From NCBI RefSeq assembly GCF_900520355.1, contig NZ_LS999521.1, positions 2,852,001 to 2,916,000 of the forward strand: a stretch of DNA of 64,000 bases. The letters are read 5' to 3'. The notes beneath the pieces are model-generated. The model did no database searches and had not been told where the DNA came from. It saw nothing but the letters and a program-made list of their open reading frames with translations. Numbering within the stretch: position 1 is the stretch's first letter; each line of letters opens with the position of its first letter. Source of the DNA: Acinetobacter calcoaceticus. GTDB taxonomy: Bacteria; Pseudomonadota; Gammaproteobacteria; Pseudomonadales; Moraxellaceae. Shown here in pieces: positions 1 through 7,933 of this stretch. The translations under genes were made by a program, and so were the position numbers.

Positions 1-1
1 T

Positions 2-130
2 TATGACGAAGCGGAAGGTTGGCCACAAGACGGCATTGCAGCTGGAACAAAATGGGAAGATATTCCAGATGACTGGACTTGCCCTGATTGCGGCGTTTCA
101 AAAGCTGACTTCGAAATGATCGAAATCTAA
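2..130 (+). CDS. rubA: Rubredoxin, 3' part only (5' end outside the window)
   Basis: The visible 42 residues end a rubredoxin. They carry the second metal-binding knuckle C-P-D-C-G preceded by the usual D-W-T and followed by an acidic tail. The first CxxC knuckle and start codon lie upstream of the window. Rubredoxin is a small cytoplasmic one-iron electron carrier that passes electrons from rubredoxin reductase to the membrane alkane hydroxylase AlkM/AlkB. The reductase gene follows 94 bases downstream, then an esterase and OxyR, which is the rubA-rubB-estB-oxyR order known from Acinetobacter ADP1. The family is about 54 residues, so roughly a dozen residues are missing. Confidence 0.93.
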   Translation, partial: YDEAEGWPQDGIAAGTKWEDIPDDWTCPDCGVSKADFEMIEI

Positions 131-142
131 GAACGTAAAGTA

Positions 143-170
143 AAAGGCCATGATCGACATGGTCTTTTTT
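143..170 (+). terminator. Intra-operon hairpin with T-tract between rubA and rubB
   Basis: A 10-bp stem with a 5-base loop (143-152 pairing with 158-167, one G-U pair) runs straight into six T residues. It has the form of an intrinsic terminator but sits inside the rub operon, so it may lower rubB expression relative to rubA. Confidence 0.65.
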
Positions 171-224
171 ACGAATATTACCCATCACCGTATTAAATAA
201 ATAATTCTAACTCTGGAGAAAAAA

Positions 225-1406
225 ATGCATCCTATCGTCATTATCGGATCAGGCATGGCGGGTTATACCTTAGCACGTGAGTTTCGTAAGCTTAGCCCAG
301 AGCAAGAACTTGTGATGATTTGTGCGGATGATGCAGTGAACTATGCAAAGCCAACATTATCAAATGCATTTGCAGGTAAAAAAGCACCAGAACAGATTCC
401 ATTAGGTGATGCTGCTAAAATGGGTACTCAACTCAATATGCGTATTGAGCCTTTTACTTTTGTAAAAGAGATTTTAGCTGAACACCATGAGCTTGTTTTA
501 GAGAAGGATGGTGTAACGTCGAAGCAACCCTACTCAAAACTAATTTTAGCCGTGGGTGCTAATCCAATTCGCCTTGCAATTGCAGGTGATGGTAGCGATG
601 ACATTCATGTCGTGAACTCACTGATTGATTACCGCACTTTCCGTGAAAATCTAGCTCAGCGTAAAGACAAACGTGTTGTTATTTTGGGCGCCGGTTTAAT
701 TGGTTGTGAATTTGCCAATGACTTACTTCATAGTGAATATGACATCACTGTAATTGATTTGGCTCCTCAGCCATTGGGTCGTTTACTTCCATCACATATT
801 GCTTCTGCATTCCAGCAGAACCTTGAAGAAGCTGGAGTAAAATTCGCTTTAGGAACCACGGTTGAGAAAGTCAGCAAAGTTAATAATGGCGAAGATTATG
901 CGATAACCCTCGCAAACGGACAAACATTGGTTGCTGACCTTGTTCTTTCTGCAATTGGCTTACAACCAAATATTTCACTTGCTAAAAGTGCAGATATTCA
1001 AACCAGCCGTGGCATTATTACCAATGGTTTACTGGAAACAAATCAAGCAGACATCTATGCAATTGGGGATTGCGCAGAAGTAAACGGTACCTTACTTCCA
1101 TATGTTATGCCGATTATGCAACAGGCTCGTGCCCTCGCAAAAACACTCAGTGGACAACAAACTACCGTTCATTACCCTGCTATGCCCGTTGCAGTAAAAA
1201 CTCCAGCGGCTCCGCTTACAGTATTGCCTGCTCCAGTTGATGTAGAAGTGAACTGGGAAACAGAAGAGTTCGACGATGGTATGCTTGCCAAAGCAATTGA
1301 CAATGAAGGAACATTGCGTGGTTTTGTATTGCTAGGTGCAACCGCAGGTAAACAACGCTTAGCTTTAACAAAGCTTGTTCCAGATCTTATTCCAGCCCAA
1401 GCATAA
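225..1406 (+). CDS. rubB: Rubredoxin-NAD(+) reductase
   Basis: This FAD- and NAD(P)H-binding oxidoreductase of 393 residues reduces rubredoxin for alkane hydroxylation in the cytoplasm. An N-terminal FAD dinucleotide fold (I-I-G-S-G-M-A-G, residues 5-12) is followed by a central NAD(H)-binding fold (V-I-L-G-A-G-L-I-G-C-E-F, about 151-162) and the second FAD motif (I-Y-A-I-G-D-C, about 276-282). Length and motif order match the rubredoxin/ferredoxin reductase family. An ATG preceded by a purine-rich GGAG sequence marks the start. Its position right after rubA supports the assignment over a generic ferredoxin reductase. Confidence 0.93.
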   Translation: MHPIVIIGSGMAGYTLAREFRKLSPEQELVMICADDAVNYAKPTLSNAFAGKKAPEQIPLGDAAKMGTQLNMRIEPFTFVKEILAEHHELVLEKDGVTSKQPYSKLILAVGANPIRLAIAGDGSDDIHVVNSLIDYRTFRENLAQRKDKRVVILGAGLIGCEFANDLLHSEYDITVIDLAPQPLGRLLPSHIASAFQQNLEEAGVKFALGTTVEKVSKVNNGEDYAITLANGQTLVADLVLSAIGLQPNISLAKSADIQTSRGIITNGLLETNQADIYAIGDCAEVNGTLLPYVMPIMQQARALAKTLSGQQTTVHYPAMPVAVKTPAAPLTVLPAPVDVEVNWETEEFDDGMLAKAIDNEGTLRGFVLLGATAGKQRLALTKLVPDLIPAQA

Positions 1407-1416
1407 GGTTTGTATC

Positions 1417-1443
1417 AGGAATACTCACTTAGAGAGTATTCCT
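1417..1443 (+). terminator. Hairpin between rubB and estB, weak T-tract
   Basis: A perfect 10-bp stem (1417-1426 with 1434-1443) with a 7-base loop lies just after the rubB stop, but only two or three T residues follow. The estB ribosome-binding sequence AAGGA begins immediately after it. This could be an inefficient terminator or an mRNA-processing hairpin. Confidence 0.5.
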
Positions 1444-1459
1444 TTAAGGAATGAATAAC

Positions 1460-2404
1460 ATGAATAGCGCCTTACAGTTTAACATTTCACCGTACACATC
1501 TTTCATGCAAGAAACCAAAGTCAACTTAGGCAATGGAATTGAATTACATGTAGAAGTGGGCGGAAAACCAGAACATCCAACCATTTTGCTGATTATGGGT
1601 CTTGGCGCCCAAATGCTTTTTTGGCCAGATTTCTTCTGTAAATCGCTGATTGATCAAGGATTTCGTGTTATTCGTTTTGATAACCGTGATATTGGCCTTT
1701 CTTCAAAAGTACGTCATGAAGGTAAACGGTTAAATACTGTTAAATTGATGGGCCGCTTTGCACTGGGGCTAACTAATCAGGGTGCGCCTTATACTCTGCA
1801 TGATATGGCAGACGATGTATCTATGCTCATTGATCGTTTAGGCGTGAACAAAGCGCATGTGATTGGTGCATCAATGGGTGGGATGATTGCTCAAATTCTT
1901 GCAGCAAAATATCCCGAAAAGGTTGAAAAATTAGGGCTTATGTTTACAAGTAATAATCAGCCTTTTTTACCCCCCCCTTTTCCTAAGCAACTTTTGAGTT
2001 TAATTGGTAAACCCGAGTCCCGTGATGAAGAAGGTATTGTTAATCATAGTTTAAAACTATTTCAATTGATCGGTTCACCTGGTTATCTCAACCAAATTGA
2101 AGCAATACAAACCGCACGCAAGCTTTATCAACGTAGCTACTATCCTGCTGGTGTACTTCAGCAGTTTTTAGCAATATTATGTACAGGTTCCTTGCTTCAA
2201 CTGGACCGTAAAATTAAGCAACCCGCTTTAGTCTTACATGGCTCTCGCGATCGTTTACTTCCACCTAGCCACGGTAAGGCTGTAGCAAAAGCAATTCCCG
2301 GTGCTAAGTTTGAATTAATTGATGGAATGGGGCATGATATCCCTGCACATTTTATTCCACAGCTTAGCGGTTTATTTGCGCATCATTTTAAATCATCAGA
2401 CTAG
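1460..2404 (+). CDS. estB: Alpha/beta-fold hydrolase, EstB-type esterase
   Basis: A cytoplasmic alpha/beta hydrolase, 314 residues from the start chosen here. It shows the nucleophile elbow G-A-S-M-G-G, an oxyanion-hole region (I-L-L-I-M-G-L-G), a late acidic residue in H-G-S-R-D-R and a catalytic His in G-M-G-H-D. An ATG nine bases upstream (1451) would also read in frame. However, AAGGA abuts that codon directly and is properly spaced from 1460, so I prefer 1460. In Acinetobacter ADP1 the esterase gene in this position of the rub operon is called estB. Its natural ester substrate is unknown. Six bases separate it from oxyR. Confidence 0.85.
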   Translation: MNSALQFNISPYTSFMQETKVNLGNGIELHVEVGGKPEHPTILLIMGLGAQMLFWPDFFCKSLIDQGFRVIRFDNRDIGLSSKVRHEGKRLNTVKLMGRFALGLTNQGAPYTLHDMADDVSMLIDRLGVNKAHVIGASMGGMIAQILAAKYPEKVEKLGLMFTSNNQPFLPPPFPKQLLSLIGKPESRDEEGIVNHSLKLFQLIGSPGYLNQIEAIQTARKLYQRSYYPAGVLQQFLAILCTGSLLQLDRKIKQPALVLHGSRDRLLPPSHGKAVAKAIPGAKFELIDGMGHDIPAHFIPQLSGLFAHHFKSSD

Positions 2405-2410
2405 GACACT

Positions 2411-3319
2411 ATGGCTGCATTACCCTCACTAAGACAGCTATCATATTTAGTTACGTTGTCGGAAACTTTGCATTTTACTGAAGCAGCACGCCGCTCTTTT
2501 GTCACTCAATCGACGTTATCAGGCGGTATTATGGAGCTTGAACGGTTATTAGGTGGCGTTCTAGTAGAACGTGATCGTCAGAATGTGCGTTTAACACCTT
2601 TAGGTGAACAAGTCGTTGCTCGCGCCCGTGTACTACTAGCAGATGCTCAAGATTTAATGCGTTTGAGCCGTGAAATGAGTGAACCGTTAACAGGTGATTT
2701 GCATTTGGGTGTTATCCCAACCATTGCACCTTTTATCCTGACACGGTTACTTAATGAAGTGCATCAGCAGTTACCTAAAATTCAGCTGCATTTGCATGAA
2801 GCACAAAGTGAAAAAATTGTAGAGCGCCTAGAACACGGTAATCTAGATATGATCGTTCTTGCTCTACCATTTGACACGAGAGGTCTAAAAACCGCTGAAA
2901 TTTCGAAAGAAAATTTGTACCTTGTATGTAGTAAGCAAGATACTAATGCTCTTCAAGCAAACTCTCTAGATGATCTTGATTTATCAAGATTAATTTTGCT
3001 TGAAGAAGGCCACTGTTTACGTGACCACGTTTTAAGTGCATGCCCTATCGGTGAGCGTAAAAACGACAATCGTTTAAAAGCAAGCTCTTTACCAACATTA
3101 GTTGAAATGGTTTCTTCTGATTTAGGCTTTACGCTTTTACCAGAAATTGCAATTGAAAATAGTATGATCAAGTTTAATGATCAGATTACTGCAAAACCAA
3201 TTGAAGATGCACCGAGCCGTACCTTAGCACTAGTGACTCGTAAGAGTACGCCATTGCAAAGTGAGTTCGATGTCTTACTGCAAATTATGCAGAAAATCAC
3301 GATAAGATTACATGAATAA
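2411..3319 (+). CDS. oxyR: Hydrogen-peroxide sensor OxyR, LysR family
   Basis: A LysR-type regulator of 302 residues. The N-terminal winged helix-turn-helix covers about residues 4-63 (R-Q-L-S-Y-L-V-T-L ... F-T-E-A-A-R-R ... S-G-G-I), and the effector-binding domain about 90-295. The redox pair is clear: C202 and C211 in G-H-C-L-R-D-H and L-S-A-C align with the peroxide-reactive cysteines of E. coli OxyR (199 and 208). Oxidation to a disulfide turns OxyR into an activator of catalase and peroxidase genes. It is the last gene of the rub operon and is followed by a strong terminator. Confidence 0.93.
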   Translation: MAALPSLRQLSYLVTLSETLHFTEAARRSFVTQSTLSGGIMELERLLGGVLVERDRQNVRLTPLGEQVVARARVLLADAQDLMRLSREMSEPLTGDLHLGVIPTIAPFILTRLLNEVHQQLPKIQLHLHEAQSEKIVERLEHGNLDMIVLALPFDTRGLKTAEISKENLYLVCSKQDTNALQANSLDDLDLSRLILLEEGHCLRDHVLSACPIGERKNDNRLKASSLPTLVEMVSSDLGFTLLPEIAIENSMIKFNDQITAKPIEDAPSRTLALVTRKSTPLQSEFDVLLQIMQKITIRLHE

Positions 3320-3320
3320 A

Positions 3321-3350
3321 AAAAAGGAGTCTTCGGACTCCTTTTTATTT
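3321..3350 (+). terminator. Terminator after oxyR
   Basis: An 11-bp stem (3321-3331 with 3336-3346) with a TTCG tetraloop is flanked by A residues on one side and T residues on the other. It can act in both directions, ending oxyR and the convergent SPOR-domain gene. Confidence 0.9.
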
Positions 3351-3949
3351 TATTGAGGGGTTAAAGAAGCCCACTTAAACACCCAAGCGGATTGCATATT
3401 CAAACTATTATCAGCAATAATTTTTTGTCTAATAATTTGTGCAATGGCATAGTCATTTGCAGGGTCTACCATGACTCGTATTCCTTTAGTCGTTGCACTG
3501 GTTACAACTTTGTACCCTTTCGCCTCTAACTGCGACTGAACCGTACTTGCCTTACTTTGATTAGTGGCTAATGCAACTTGTACCATCCATTTCTTTTCTC
3601 CATTTTCCAAAATTTCTTTAGCGACAGCTGCATCAAGTTGCTTTTTACCGTCAAATTTTTTCTTTTCTTCTATTTTCTTAGTGGGAACATCTTCGATTTT
3701 CTTTTGGGCTAAAAACTCATCTTGTTTTGGTTTTCTTTTTTGGATGAGTACTTTTTTATTTTTCTCACCATTTTTGTTAGCTTTAACATTAGAAGAATTT
3801 ACAAAATAAGGATATATCGCTTGGTCATCAAACCTTTGAAATACGATGATATCCCCATAACACTTCTGATCTGCATAGGCGGTCACTGGTATTATCCCCA
3901 AAAGTATTTTAATAAGTAAACTTCTAATAAAGCATTGCATCTTATTCAT
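3350..3949 (-). CDS. SPOR-domain protein with signal peptide
   Basis: A 199-residue exported protein. Residues 1-27 look like a Sec signal peptide (basic start, hydrophobic core, V-T-A-Y-A-D cleavage region). A lysine- and glutamate-rich low-complexity linker covers about 55-115. The C-terminal 80 residues resemble a SPOR domain (W-M-V-Q-V-A-L-A, then S-Q-L-E-A-K-G-Y-K-V, then R-V-M-V-D-P). SPOR domains bind denuded glycan strands of septal peptidoglycan. Unlike FtsN it appears fully periplasmic rather than membrane-anchored. It stands alone between oxyR and ppk. The start could also be the Met at residue 4, as both lack a strong ribosome-binding site. Confidence 0.7.
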   Translation of the reverse strand: MNKMQCFIRSLLIKILLGIIPVTAYADQKCYGDIIVFQRFDDQAIYPYFVNSSNVKANKNGEKNKKVLIQKRKPKQDEFLAQKKIEDVPTKKIEEKKKFDGKKQLDAAVAKEILENGEKKWMVQVALATNQSKASTVQSQLEAKGYKVVTSATTKGIRVMVDPANDYAIAQIIRQKIIADNSLNMQSAWVFKWASLTPQ

Positions 3950-4140
3950 TTACCAAAGTTAAGTATATTTAATGCGGCGTATTAAAGTAGATTTCTTGTG
4001 ATTTGTATATTTTTAAAATTCAATGTTTTATGTAAAAAATCACATATTTTCAAAACATATTGCAGTGCTTCAAATTATTATCGTTTATCCAGCAACCATT
4101 TAGAAAAACTAACTAAATTACTTTGAATTTCAGATAATTA

Positions 4141-4168
4141 AAAAAGCCGACATTTTGTCGGCTTTTAT
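4141..4168 (-). terminator. Terminator after ppk
   Basis: A GC-rich hairpin reading AAAAGCCGACA on one arm and TGTCGGCTTTT on the other. In the minus direction it is followed by six T residues, directly downstream of the ppk stop. Confidence 0.88.
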
Positions 4169-4185
4169 TTAATCTCGTGAGTTCA

Positions 4186-6264
4186 TTATTTAATAATTTC
4201 TAATAATGCCCTTTGAGCATTATGCAATTTTTCACCCTCTGCTGGCTCAGCACGAATCCAAGTACCATCACCTTGTAGCAGCCATGCCTGTTGATTATCT
4301 TGTAAGTAGTTCACTAATCCTTGTTGATAAATACGTTTTTTCAACGCAGGGTCTTCAACAGGAAAACACGCTTCAACACGATTAAATAAATTACGGTCCA
4401 TCCAGTCTGCACTTGAACAGTAAATACGTGCATCACCATTATTACTAAAATAATAAACGCGAGTATGCTCAAGGAAACGTCCTACAATTGAACGCACTCG
4501 AATATTTTCTGATAAGTTAGGCAAACCCGGACGTAAACAGCAAATCGAACGGATAATCAGGTCAATCTGAACACCCGCCTGAGAAGCTTCGTACAATTTA
4601 TTGATTAACTGGACTTCGGTTAATGCATTTACTTTAACAATGATTTGAGCTTTACGCCCTGCTTTAGCATTGGCAATTTCTTCATCAATAAAGTTAATGA
4701 GCTGAGCATGTAAGGTAAATGGTGCATGTAATAGCTTTTTCAATTTCGCCATTTTGCCCATACCGGTCAATTCTTGGAAGATACGGTGTACGTCTTCACA
4801 TAGATCTTTATCCGTGGTCATGAGACCATAATCCGTATAAATTCGTGCATTCATCGCATGGTAATTACCTGTTCCTAAATGAACGTAACGCACCAGTTTA
4901 TTATTTTCACGGCGTACCACCAAGATCATTTTGGCGTGGGTTTTATAGCCGACTATGCCATAAACAACGACTGCTCCAGCCTCTTGTAAAACGTTTGCTA
5001 CTTCAATATTTGATTCTTCATCAAAGCGAGCACGTAATTCAATAACTGCAATAACTTCTTTTCCGTTACGCGCCGCTTCAGCCAAAATTTGCACAATTTC
5101 AGAATCAGCACCACTACGATATAACGTCTGCTTAATTGCTAATACTTGCGGATCACGTGCAGACTCGCGTAGCAATTGAATAACCGGCGCAAAAGATTCA
5201 AAGGGATGATGCAGTAAAATATCCTGTTTTTGCATTGCCGAGAAAATACTCTCGGTCTTTTTAAACACTTTAGGCACAATTGGTGTATGCGAGTCATAAC
5301 GCAAATGAGGACGCTTAAAATTTGAAACCAGACGAGCTAAGTTTACCGGACCATCAACTTTATATAATTGCTCATCGGTTAAATCGAACTCTTCAAGTAA
5401 ATATTCATAAATGTGTTGAGGACAGTTATGGGTCACTTCCAAACGAACCGCGCGACCGAAACGACGAGAACTTAATTCACCTTTTAATGCTTTAGCTAAG
5501 TCTTCAACATCTTCATTCAATGCCAAGTCTGCATTACGTGTAACACGGAATTGGTAACATCCAGTTGCTGTCATTCCCGGGAATAAATCAGACACATGCT
5601 CATGGATAATTGCCGATAACATCACGTGATGTTCTTTACCACCTGTTAATTCATCAGGTAGTCGTACAACGCGAGGTAATGAACGTGGTGCCGGCACAAC
5701 AGCCAAATCGATTTGACGGCCAAAAGCATCTTTACCTTCAAGGGTAATAATGAAGTTCAAGCTTTTATTCACAAGTCGAGGAAATGGATGTGCTGGATCT
5801 AAGCTAATTGGTGTTAATACAGGTGCAACTTGTTCCTGAAAATATTTTTTTACCCAAGCAGACTGAGCTGGAGTTAATTCACCACGACGTAGGAAGCAAA
5901 TATCTTCTTCACGTAGCTTAGGTAAGATTTGCTCATTTAAAATACGATATTGACGCTCAATCGCAGCATGAGCAGTTTCAGATATTTTTTGTAAAACCTG
6001 TCTTGGCGTAAGACCATCAGGGCTACGACTTTCATTGCCTAGAGAAAATTGCTCCATTACTCCTGCAACACGAATTTCAAAGAACTCATCGAGATTACGT
6101 GAAAAAATGAGCAAGAAATTCATTCGTTCAAGCAATGGATGTAAAGGGTCTACCGCTTGTTCCAATACACGTAAATGGAAGTCAAGAATAGACAATTCAC
6201 GATTGATATAACGGTCATTATAACTATATTCTATTGGGGTCGTTGCTGTAATCGCTGTATTCAT
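4186..6264 (-). CDS. ppk1: Polyphosphate kinase 1
   Basis: This enzyme reversibly polymerises the terminal phosphate of ATP into inorganic polyphosphate, at the inner membrane face or in the cytoplasm. The 692 residues match the PPK1 family length. Visible are the N-terminal helical domain ([12 protein letters not shown]), the autophosphorylated histidine in Y-K-T-H-A-K at about residue 443, and the second phospholipase-D-like half ([13 protein letters not shown]). It starts at an unambiguous ATG and appears to be transcribed alone, with its own terminator downstream. No exopolyphosphatase gene is adjacent, unlike the ppk-ppx operons of enterics. Confidence 0.96.
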   Translation of the reverse strand: MNTAITATTPIEYSYNDRYINRELSILDFHLRVLEQAVDPLHPLLERMNFLLIFSRNLDEFFEIRVAGVMEQFSLGNESRSPDGLTPRQVLQKISETAHAAIERQYRILNEQILPKLREEDICFLRRGELTPAQSAWVKKYFQEQVAPVLTPISLDPAHPFPRLVNKSLNFIITLEGKDAFGRQIDLAVVPAPRSLPRVVRLPDELTGGKEHHVMLSAIIHEHVSDLFPGMTATGCYQFRVTRNADLALNEDVEDLAKALKGELSSRRFGRAVRLEVTHNCPQHIYEYLLEEFDLTDEQLYKVDGPVNLARLVSNFKRPHLRYDSHTPIVPKVFKKTESIFSAMQKQDILLHHPFESFAPVIQLLRESARDPQVLAIKQTLYRSGADSEIVQILAEAARNGKEVIAVIELRARFDEESNIEVANVLQEAGAVVVYGIVGYKTHAKMILVVRRENNKLVRYVHLGTGNYHAMNARIYTDYGLMTTDKDLCEDVHRIFQELTGMGKMAKLKKLLHAPFTLHAQLINFIDEEIANAKAGRKAQIIVKVNALTEVQLINKLYEASQAGVQIDLIIRSICCLRPGLPNLSENIRVRSIVGRFLEHTRVYYFSNNGDARIYCSSADWMDRNLFNRVEACFPVEDPALKKRIYQQGLVNYLQDNQQAWLLQGDGTWIRAEPAEGEKLHNAQRALLEIIK

Positions 6265-6368
6265 GTCTAACTCTATTCTCTATCCAGCCAAATCTCTATG
6301 AACCAGTATGCTGCAAAAATATGACAATTTGGTAAAAACTAAAAAATTAACACATCTTTAAAACAGCA

Positions 6369-7046
6369 TTATTCAGGAATTTGGGTGCCATTCATATAAC
6401 GTAAAATAACGCGTTTTCTATATTGTAGTTTATGATCATTGCGGTGATCTTGATAATATTTCGGATCAGGCAATAATGCAGCTAAAAAAGCAGCTTGTTC
6501 GCGCGTTAAGCTTTTAGCACTTTTCCCATAATAATATTGAGCGGCTGCTTCAATACCATACCGATTTTTACCGAATTCAACTGAGTTCATATACACTTCA
6601 AGAATTCGACGTTTTGACCACATCCGCTCCATCATCCAAGTCGCGACTGTTTCTTGGCCTTTACGAATAAATGAACGTTTATTGTATAAAAACAAGTTCT
6701 TTGCAAGCTGTTGAGACACGGTAGAACCGCCAGCAACAATCTCACCCTTTTCATTATTTCGCTCAAGAGCAAAACGAATACCCTGCCAGTCAAAACCATG
6801 GTGATGAATAAACTTTGCGTCTTCGCCCGCTAAAATCGCATGTTTGAAATTGTCGCTAATATCATCATAGTCGCGCCATTCATGAATGATCGGCTCTGAT
6901 GTATCAGACCAATAATCAATTCGCATGAACATGGTCGTATCCACTTCATGTGTCCGCCACCAGACCAAACTCGAAAAAATCCAAAGTTGAATAAGGAGAA
7001 TCGCCCCAATAAAAATTAACAACACGCGAACAATAAAAGCTTTCAT
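6369..7046 (-). CDS. mtgA: Monofunctional biosynthetic peptidoglycan transglycosylase
   Basis: A GT51 glycosyltransferase of 225 residues with one N-terminal membrane anchor (about residues 7-30). The catalytic region is clear: [15 protein letters not shown] holds the catalytic Glu, followed by [15 protein letters not shown]. The protein ends after the transferase domain and has no penicillin-binding transpeptidase domain, which makes it MtgA rather than a class A PBP. It polymerises lipid II into glycan strands in the periplasm. It lies 104 bases downstream of the ppk start on the same strand. Confidence 0.94.
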   Translation of the reverse strand: MKAFIVRVLLIFIGAILLIQLWIFSSLVWWRTHEVDTTMFMRIDYWSDTSEPIIHEWRDYDDISDNFKHAILAGEDAKFIHHHGFDWQGIRFALERNNEKGEIVAGGSTVSQQLAKNLFLYNKRSFIRKGQETVATWMMERMWSKRRILEVYMNSVEFGKNRYGIEAAAQYYYGKSAKSLTREQAAFLAALLPDPKYYQDHRNDHKLQYRKRVILRYMNGTQIPE

Positions 7047-7122
7047 GTTCGTCCTGATCTCCTGTATTCAACTTTTTTCATGTTAAGCTGTAAAGCATGT
7101 TCATATATAACAAAAGCATAGC

Positions 7123-7932
7123 ATGACTCAATATCAGCCTCCGCACATTAATCGTAAACTCAATGTACAAAATTGGTGGCTGACCGCCCTACTCATCGCA
7201 ATCAATGTAGGTTTGTTTGTCTGGCAAATTGCGACTGGTGTCGATATTAGTGACCCAGCCATGAAAGATGCCATTCATTGGGGGGCTGATTTTACACCAC
7301 TTACTTTTTCTGGGCAGCCCGAACGTTTATTTACCAGCATGTTTTTTCATTTTGGTTTAGTTCATCTCATGCTTAACATGTGGGCCCTCTATATTTTCGG
7401 TAATGTTGCTGAGTCACTATTTGGCCGCTTCTATTTTATTGGGATATACTTACTCGCTGGCTTATTCGGTAGCCTTTTAAGTAGTTATATGACCATTCAA
7501 AATGGACATGAATTACTGCAACATTTCGACCAAAGCTTACTTCCTCATGTCAGTGCCGGCGCATCGGGTGCTGTAATGGGATTAGGTGCTGCGTTAACAG
7601 TTCTTTCTTTATTTCCACCTCTGCCTCATCAAGCCTACATACTTGATAAAAAAGCATTATTAATGATTATGGCAATCAACCTTATTTTTGGTTTTGTCGC
7701 AACTGGCATTAATAATGCCGCACATATTGGCGGCATGGTTATTGGAGCATTTCTTGCACTGATGTGGTACTTAAGCTATGTCAGCAAGTTTAAAAACACA
7801 CTCAAAATTTTAGGTCTTTTAGGTGCAGTTTTAATTACAGGTGGTTTTTATATGTACTGTGTACAACTCAATTCACCTTTACTTCCGTTATGGCATGAAA
7901 TCATCATCCAAAACCCCGGAATTATTCCTTAA
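7123..7932 (+). CDS. Rhomboid-family intramembrane serine protease (first copy)
   Basis: A multi-span membrane protein of 269 residues with the rhomboid catalytic pair: the nucleophile S148 in G-A-S-G-A and H201 in A-A-H-I-G-G. The L1-loop sequence H-F-G-L-V-H-L-M-L-N-M is also typical. Such proteases cut substrate proteins within the membrane. The substrate here is unknown. It is divergent from mtgA and its stop lies one base from the end of the convergent ABC permease gene, with no visible terminator between them. Confidence 0.88.
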   Translation: MTQYQPPHINRKLNVQNWWLTALLIAINVGLFVWQIATGVDISDPAMKDAIHWGADFTPLTFSGQPERLFTSMFFHFGLVHLMLNMWALYIFGNVAESLFGRFYFIGIYLLAGLFGSLLSSYMTIQNGHELLQHFDQSLLPHVSAGASGAVMGLGAALTVLSLFPPLPHQAYILDKKALLMIMAINLIFGFVATGINNAAHIGGMVIGAFLALMWYLSYVSKFKNTLKILGLLGAVLITGGFYMYCVQLNSPLLPLWHEIIIQNPGIIP

Positions 7933-7933
7933 G

